A stretch of 14,304 nucleotides of DNA. Source: an uncultured Chromatiaceae bacterium (GTDB lineage Bacteria; Pseudomonadota; Gammaproteobacteria; Enterobacterales; Alteromonadaceae). Position 1 is the first letter of the stretch, and each line of letters opens with the position of its first letter. Positions 9,963 through 14,304 of the stretch are shown here, piece by piece. A program made the position numbers and the translations under genes. Location: NCBI GenBank assembly GCA_946481195.1, contig CAMLNG010000036.1, positions 1-14,304 on the forward strand. The letters run 5' to 3'. The notes under the pieces were generated by a model that had not been told where the DNA came from, ran no database searches, and worked only from the letters and a program-made list of their open reading frames with translations.

Positions 9963-12836
9963 TTAGAACTTGTAGTTCACGCCCAGTGTCAGACGACGGC
10001 CCAGGATGTCATAGTGTTCACCCGAGTTATAAGTATTCGGGTTACGCACTGGCTGACGGTCGGCCAGGTTCAGCACGCCGGCGCGCACTTGTAACTCTGG
10101 CGTCAGGTTATATTTACCGGTTAAATCCCAGGCAATATAAGAGCCGATGTCGTTGAAGTTATTCACTTCAGGTGTCCAGGAGTTGCGATCCCAGACTGAG
10201 CTGTGAATATAAGTAGCGCCTAACACCACAGCCAGATCTTCATAGCTGTAGTTGGCGTTGAAACGGCCTTTCCAGCGGAAAGTGTCATAAGTGCCTGCAT
10301 ACTTGCGATCATCACCGGTACGACCTGTGGTGTTTTGATCCCATTTCTCGGTATAAGTGGCGATTAAACGCAGGTCTAACGCACCATAACCGTTCAGGTC
10401 AAACTTATAGTTGGTCTCAATATCGTAACCAGACAGTTCAGCAGAGGCCGAGTTCACCGGTTTCACGAAGTAGTTGGTGATATCACGGGTCACAGCATCA
10501 CGGGTGAACAGTGAACAGTACGGGTTATCCAGGCTATCCAGCTGATAACAGAAGTTGACCACGTTTTGCGCGGTGTGGCTTTCGATCATGTCAGCAATTT
10601 TGAATGACCAGTAGTCCACGGTCAGGCTGAAACCATCCAGGTACGCTGGCGTATAAATAAAACCAGCTGTGATGTCGTAAGCCCGTTCACTGTTCAGATC
10701 AGTGTTACCGATGATGAAACCTGGTTTAGTGCCGCCATTAACCCAGGCCGGAGTAGGTGACCAGCCTTGTGGCATACCATCGGCGCGGCAGTTTTTCTCG
10801 ACGTTGGCTTTATATACACCAGCGCTGTCAATACGCAGTTGCTGACATGGATCTGTCAATGAGCTGAACGTCTGGCCTGGTGGGTTGTACAATTCACCGA
10901 TGTTTGGTGCACGCACTGACTTCGAGCGGTTCAAACGCAGTTTCAGGTCGTCATTGATGGTGTAGTTCAGACTGATTTTCCAGGCATTTTCACTACCGGT
11001 CGTACTGTAGTCCATAGCGCGGAATGCGGTTTCCAGCGTCAGGTCTTTGACATAAGCCAGGTCAGCCAATAACGGAATAGAGAATTCGGCAGAAGCTTCG
11101 CGCACTGAGAATTCACCGGATAATGGTGACGACTGGTTGTTAAACAAAGCGCCTGAACGCATGGCCGGATCGGGCAGCGATGAAGAACGCTCTTTGCGGT
11201 ATTCAGCACTAAAAGCAGAGCTGACAATACCGGCTGGCAGTTCATAAATATCACCGGTAACCGTGAAACCAGCAACATCCTGATCCAGCGTAGCATCACG
11301 CATCGCATCAGTGCGGACCCAATCCAGTGCCGCTTGCGAGGCCATCCCTGAACCGTAAATATTCAGTGGCACACAACCTTGCGCACGCATAGCTTCATCT
11401 TTACAAACGATATTACCTTTGGCATCACGGGTGGCCTGGATCGCCGCATAGAAACGGTCTTCCAGCATTTCACCAAACCATTTGGAGTTGGCATCAACAT
11501 GGCCTTTCTGGGCGTAAGCTTCATAGCCCCAGGTGTCTGTTAACAGACCTTCCAGACCAATAGCAGCGCGCGCCAGCGTCCGGTTCTGGTCGTATTTACG
11601 GTTGCCGAAAATATCGGCCAGGTAAGTGTTCTGAATCGATGACGTGACTTTATTGTCAGCAAAGAACTTGCGGGCGCTGTCGGTCAGCATCGGGTTCAGC
11701 GGGTCAATGCCATTGGCGCCGCTTAACACAAAAAATGCAGGAGAGCTTTCACCGAAGGCTTTGGTGTTGGAATAAGTGGACTCGAAAGTGAACCGGTGAT
11801 CATCATTAATTTGATAACCGTAGTTCATATTCAGGTTGATACGTTCCAGCGGGGTACGCAGATAGGTATGGTCCAGCGTGTTATAACCATCACCTGGTGC
11901 GCCATCGGCTGACAAATAACGGCTGTTATTGGCGCTGCCCGCCACAAATGGATAAGCGGTGCCGCCATTCATATCAAAAGGACGCACTGAGCCGTCATTG
12001 GCGAATACGTAGTTTTTACCACCGACCGCAAAGGTACCCGTTTTGCCGTAGTTGATCAAAATTGGGTTACCGGTTTTTTCCCACAGGATACGTCCCGGGA
12101 TGCCGTCAGTACCGGTTTTATTGGCCGGGTTGTCGATCATGATCAGGCCGTCGCGGACGAAATCACGCTGGCTGCCGCGGATCTGCGACTGTTCTGAGTA
12201 GGTCAGGTTAGCAATAAAATCAGATTTGCCTTCGCTGTTACCAAAGGTCAGGCTGTAGAAATCTTCTTCGCCGCCATCTTGTTGTGGCCGGCTGGTCGCG
12301 GCGTCGACTTCAAAACCGTTAAAAGATTTTTTCGTAATGATATTCACCACGCCGGCGACGGCGTCTGAACCATACACTGCAGATGCACCACCAGTTGAGA
12401 CTTCGATCCGCTCAACCATGGCTGTTGGGATATTGTTCAGGTCAACCGCGCTGTTACCCGGATTCGAGCCAACAAAACGACGGCCGTTCACCAGCACCAG
12501 GGTGCGGTTGGTGCCTAAACCACGCAGCGCCGTGTTATTCAGGCCTGAAGCGAAAATAGTGTTATTGGTGGTTTCCGGTGACAGACCTGTTACCGCATTT
12601 GGCATATCGTTCAGCAGCTCACCCACGTTGGTGACACCAGCGTCAACGATCGAGTCGCCGGTGATAACAGTGACTGGCGTTGGCGATAATTCACCAATAC
12701 GTTTGATTTTAGAACCGGTAACTTCAATCCGTTCGACTTTGTCGTCGGCCTTGGCTTCCTGAGCCTGTGCCTGGCTGACCAGACCCAGACTTAAAGCGAT
12801 TTGTACTGCAATCGCCAGTTTATTATTTTTGTACAT
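9963..12836 (-). CDS. TonB-dependent outer-membrane receptor, cargo unknown
   Basis: Outer-membrane beta-barrel transporter driven by TonB-ExbB-ExbD. The 957-residue protein starts with a signal peptide likely cut after QAQA (residue 25). A TonB-box-like segment VERIEVTGS (34-42) follows, then a plug domain with PTPVTVITGDSI, LRGLGTNRTLVLVNGRRFVG and VERIEVSTGGASAVYGSDAVAGVVNIITKK, then a large barrel ending in LGVNYKF with the terminal aromatic residue expected for barrel insertion. Paired cysteines occur in what are probably outer loops (for example VCKDEAMRAQGCVPLN). No FecA-type signalling extension is seen. A Shine-Dalgarno AAGAGGA (12851-12845) lies eight bases before the ATG. The overall look matches large receptors common in Alteromonadales and Xanthomonadales, which import glycans, peptides or siderophores; nothing here decides between them. 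Confidence 0.95.
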   Translation of the reverse strand: MYKNNKLAIAVQIALSLGLVSQAQAQEAKADDKVERIEVTGSKIKRIGELSPTPVTVITGDSIVDAGVTNVGELLNDMPNAVTGLSPETTNNTIFASGLNNTALRGLGTNRTLVLVNGRRFVGSNPGNSAVDLNNIPTAMVERIEVSTGGASAVYGSDAVAGVVNIITKKSFNGFEVDAATSRPQQDGGEEDFYSLTFGNSEGKSDFIANLTYSEQSQIRGSQRDFVRDGLIMIDNPANKTGTDGIPGRILWEKTGNPILINYGKTGTFAVGGKNYVFANDGSVRPFDMNGGTAYPFVAGSANNSRYLSADGAPGDGYNTLDHTYLRTPLERINLNMNYGYQINDDHRFTFESTYSNTKAFGESSPAFFVLSGANGIDPLNPMLTDSARKFFADNKVTSSIQNTYLADIFGNRKYDQNRTLARAAIGLEGLLTDTWGYEAYAQKGHVDANSKWFGEMLEDRFYAAIQATRDAKGNIVCKDEAMRAQGCVPLNIYGSGMASQAALDWVRTDAMRDATLDQDVAGFTVTGDIYELPAGIVSSAFSAEYRKERSSSLPDPAMRSGALFNNQSSPLSGEFSVREASAEFSIPLLADLAYVKDLTLETAFRAMDYSTTGSENAWKISLNYTINDDLKLRLNRSKSVRAPNIGELYNPPGQTFSSLTDPCQQLRIDSAGVYKANVEKNCRADGMPQGWSPTPAWVNGGTKPGFIIGNTDLNSERAYDITAGFIYTPAYLDGFSLTVDYWSFKIADMIESHTAQNVVNFCYQLDSLDNPYCSLFTRDAVTRDITNYFVKPVNSASAELSGYDIETNYKFDLNGYGALDLRLIATYTEKWDQNTTGRTGDDRKYAGTYDTFRWKGRFNANYSYEDLAVVLGATYIHSSVWDRNSWTPEVNNFNDIGSYIAWDLTGKYNLTPELQVRAGVLNLADRQPVRNPNTYNSGEHYDILGRRLTLGVNYKF

Positions 12837-13002
12837 CCTGGATATCCTCTTAGTGACTTGTTTGCTGCAACATCCCTCACGTCATGATCGCAGGGAGAAA
12901 GGTTGTCTTCATAAAATGGGTACGGATGCTGCAGCGCGCACAAACTAATTAGTCAGGATTTCAGGCACAACAAAATTGCGATGACTTCACAGAAAAACCA
13001 CA

Positions 13003-13031
13003 TTGATTGGTCAAATCGGTACAAATAATAT
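13003..13031 (+). promoter_or_regulatory. Candidate promoter for DUF1451 gene (distal)
   Basis: TTGATT (13003-13008), a 17-base spacer and TAATAT (13026-13031), each matching four of six consensus positions. It would give a leader of about 100 bases before the zinc-ribbon gene. Read by eye only. Confidence 0.4.
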
Positions 13032-13103
13032 ACAAAACGCTATCCTTCCATTTGTCTTACGGTGGCACTGAGGTAACTGCAGGGCGGGTGATAACCGCAG
13101 CGC

Positions 13104-13109
13104 TATACT
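13104..13109 (+). promoter_or_regulatory. Candidate proximal -10 element for DUF1451 gene
   Basis: TATACT, five of six matches to the -10 consensus, lies 32 bases before the ATG. The correctly spaced -35 position (near 13081) reads AGGGCG, so it would need an activator. An imperfect direct repeat lies directly upstream. Confidence 0.3.
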
Positions 13110-13141
13110 GACGCAAAGAGTTCTGCATCTGTGAGGTGGTT

Positions 13142-13594
13142 ATGTCTGAGTTATTGCAAAAATACCGGCAGTGGTTACAGCAGCTGGAATTGACGCTGCA
13201 GAGCCAGCTAGAACCTGGGCTAAGGCCCGTCGTTGAAGTGGCGGACACGCTGACGGCCTATCTAAAAGCTGGCCGCGACCTGACCGCATACGAGTCGCAG
13301 CTCTTTATCGAAACCTTCTTTCGCCAGCAACAACAATCGCAGCCGCCGTCAATCTGGCCTGAGACTTTATGGCAGGCACTGGCGCAGGTCACTGACAAAA
13401 CTCAGGTCGAATGGCAGGAGCTGGAGCAGGACCTGTCGCATCAGGGCCTGTATTTGCAGGGCGAGACGGTAGGGATGGGGCTTTATGTCTGTCGTGTCTG
13501 TGGCGAAAGTCTGCATTACAATCACCCGGCTGAACTGTTGTCATGCCCGGCCTGCGGCGGCGGCCATTTTTTGCGCCGTGGCCTGCCGGTATAA
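13142..13594 (+). CDS. ybeL: DUF1451 zinc-ribbon protein, YbeL family
   Basis: Small cytoplasmic zinc-ribbon protein of unknown function. The ATG at 13142 is preferred over an in-frame GTG at 13136 because GAGG (13133-13136) sits five bases before the ATG as a Shine-Dalgarno. The 150 residues comprise an N-terminal helical part (MSELLQKYRQWLQQLELTLQ), a conserved middle (LWQALAQVTDKTQVEWQELE), and a C-terminal ribbon with C117-x2-C120 and C135-x2-C138. The block LWQ-L---TDKTQ-EW---QDL-H-G-Y---E-VG-G matches E. coli YbeL as recalled. In E. coli ybeL lies beside leuS in divergent orientation; here the orientation is kept, but two genes separate them. Function stays unknown. Confidence 0.92.
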   Translation: MSELLQKYRQWLQQLELTLQSQLEPGLRPVVEVADTLTAYLKAGRDLTAYESQLFIETFFRQQQQSQPPSIWPETLWQALAQVTDKTQVEWQELEQDLSHQGLYLQGETVGMGLYVCRVCGESLHYNHPAELLSCPACGGGHFLRRGLPV

Positions 13595-13604
13595 AGACAG
13601 TTCT

Positions 13605-13673
13605 GTAGCCTGTGCCGCTCAGGTCAGCCTGCAGCAGCGGCACTTTGTTCAGATAAATTTTTCGGCAGGCTAC
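13605..13673 (+). terminator. Nested inverted repeats after DUF1451 gene; probable terminator
   Basis: An inner hairpin pairs GTGCCGCT (13612-13619) with AGCGGCAC (13636-13643), with CAGG/CCTG pairing inside it, and is followed by TTTGTT. An outer 8-bp inverted repeat, GTAGCCTG (13605-13612) with CAGGCTAC (13666-13673), encloses it and is followed by TGATTTTG. It begins 10 bases after the stop codon of the zinc-ribbon gene. A weak terminator is likely; the U-tract is interrupted. Confidence 0.55.
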
Positions 13674-13688
13674 TGATTTTGTTAGTAT
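13660..13688 (+). promoter_or_regulatory. Candidate promoter for Lon-like protease gene
   Basis: TTTCGG (13660-13665), a 17-base spacer and TAGTAT (13683-13688), with TGT immediately before the -10 hexamer giving an extended -10. The leader would be about 25 bases, followed by the Shine-Dalgarno GAAGGAA (13704-13710). It overlaps the outer arm of the inverted repeat just upstream. Confidence 0.4.
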
Positions 13689-13718
13689 GCCTGCATCCGT
13701 AGTGAAGGAATTTCTGGC

Positions 13719-14304
13719 ATGACGCAAAATGCAGTAAACAAAGCTGCCGAGGCAAAACTTCAGGCACTGGCCTTACAGGCGACACAGCTGTCGCCGCAGC
13801 TGGATGAAGCACAAATCAAAGATGCGCTGGATGTGGCCGGCTACAGCAGTACTTTTATCGGTCAGGACCGCGCCAAAGCAGCGCTGAGTTTTGCCATCGG
13901 CATGGATATGCCGGGCTATAACCTCTATGTGATGGGGGAGCCTGCACTGGGGCGTTTCACCTTAGTACAGGACATTTTGCAGCAGGCGGCCAGCGAAAAA
14001 GAAACGCCGGACGACTGGTGTTATTTAAATAATTTTGACGATGAGCGCACGCCGCAAACCTTACGGCTGTTGCCTGGTGAAGGCCGGGTGTTGGTGAAAA
14101 AACTTGAGGCGCTGATCGACGAGTTGCTCGACACTTTCCCGGCCGCTTTTGATAACCCGGGTTATCAGCGCCGGAAAAAAGCCATTCATGCCGCTTTTGA
14201 TAATAAATACGAAGCCGCCATCGCGCTGGTCGAACGTAAAGCGCTGGAAAAACAAGTAGTGCTGTACGAAGACAACGGCGCAGTCAGCTTTTCGCCGGTG
14301 GTCG
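13719..14304 (+). CDS. Lon-type AAA+ protease-like protein (AAA_32/LonB family), N-terminal part, cut by window edge
   Basis: Start of a gene for an ATP-dependent Lon-related protease-like protein. The frame stays open for 195 codons to the window end. The ATG at 13719 is eight bases after a Shine-Dalgarno GAAGGAA. Family signs are FIGQDRAKAALSFAIGMDMPGYNLYVMGEPALGRFT (residues 46-81 with breaks), read as the IGQ-RA-AAL-F box plus a Walker-A-like loop, followed by WCYLNNFDDERTPQTLRLLPGEGR (100-123), and then a helical stretch that probably begins the inserted coiled region. The loop G73-EPAL-G78-R79-F80 lacks the usual lysine and the serine/threonine after it. The AAA+ core C-terminal part and the Lon Ser/Lys peptidase domain lie beyond the window, so protease activity cannot be judged. 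Assignment is from memory of the family. Confidence 0.85.
   Translation, partial: MTQNAVNKAAEAKLQALALQATQLSPQLDEAQIKDALDVAGYSSTFIGQDRAKAALSFAIGMDMPGYNLYVMGEPALGRFTLVQDILQQAASEKETPDDWCYLNNFDDERTPQTLRLLPGEGRVLVKKLEALIDELLDTFPAAFDNPGYQRRKKAIHAAFDNKYEAAIALVERKALEKQVVLYEDNGAVSFSPVV

Larger units (their letters stand above)
12837..13141. promoter_or_regulatory. Divergent intergenic region between TonB receptor and DUF1451 gene
   Basis: These 305 bases hold no gene that could be supported. They contain the receptor Shine-Dalgarno near the left end and a 10-bp palindrome ACTAATTAGT (12944-12953). Two TACAAA copies lie 11 bp apart (13020 and 13031). An imperfect direct repeat, GTAACTGCAG (13073-13082) and ATAACCGCAG (13091-13100), lies just before a -10-like TATACT. 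No convincing minus-strand promoter for the receptor was found; TATTAT near 13030 would imply a leader of about 200 bases. Confidence 0.6.

Noticed and set aside
12337..12762. 141-codon open frame on the plus strand
   Set aside because: Antisense to the plug domain of the TonB receptor; Ser/Thr/Val-rich composition typical of a reverse-frame shadow.
13136..13144. GTG start for the DUF1451 gene at 13136
   Set aside because: The GTG lies inside the Shine-Dalgarno of the ATG at 13142, which has better spacing.
13389..13727. 112-codon minus-strand frame over the end of the DUF1451 gene
   Set aside because: Overlaps a well-supported gene and the inverted repeats; no homology-like motifs.

Overview
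The window looks like chromosomal DNA of a gammaproteobacterium, most likely of the Alteromonadales/Rheinheimera type. This is inferred from the protein sequences and gene order, not from a database search. The main evidence is the conserved block leuS-lptE-holA-nadD-rsfS-rlmH-mrdA-mrdB(rodA) on the minus strand and the DUF1451 zinc-ribbon gene (ybeL type) pointing away from leuS, the arrangement known from E. coli. No tRNA, rRNA, CRISPR array or insertion sequence was seen.

Positions 1-8474 (minus strand) hold a tightly packed housekeeping operon. Read in its own direction it runs leuS (leucyl-tRNA synthetase), lptE (LPS-transport lipoprotein), holA (DNA polymerase III delta), nadD (NAD synthesis), rsfS (ribosome silencing), rlmH (23S rRNA methylation), mrdA (PBP2) and rodA (SEDS glycosyltransferase, cut by the window edge). 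Most junctions are 3-bp gaps or 1-4 bp overlaps (TGATG between leuS and lptE, ATGA between mrdA and rodA). The exception is a 95-bp gap between nadD and rsfS, where E. coli carries cobC/phpB. That gap contains a plausible internal promoter. The block joins translation, replication, NAD supply, ribosome control, outer-membrane LPS assembly and the cell-elongation peptidoglycan synthase.

Positions 8475-12836 (minus strand) hold two accessory genes between leuS and the ybeL-type gene: an exported serine hydrolase of the beta-lactamase/PBP fold, and a 957-residue TonB-dependent outer-membrane receptor with unknown cargo. A strong intrinsic terminator separates them. The 151-bp stretch upstream of leuS holds a long hairpin followed by a 17-codon ORF with three consecutive leucine codons; this is suggestive but unproven.

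Positions 12837-13141 form a divergent intergenic region with candidate promoters. On the plus strand follow the DUF1451 zinc-ribbon gene, a nested inverted-repeat structure, and the first 195 codons of a Lon-type AAA+ protease-like gene that runs off the window.

No clearly new multi-gene system is visible. The points most worth a second look are the roughly 120-residue Gln/Ala/Glu-rich tail on PBP2, the Leu-codon ORF before leuS, and the receptor/hydrolase pair placed between leuS and ybeL.
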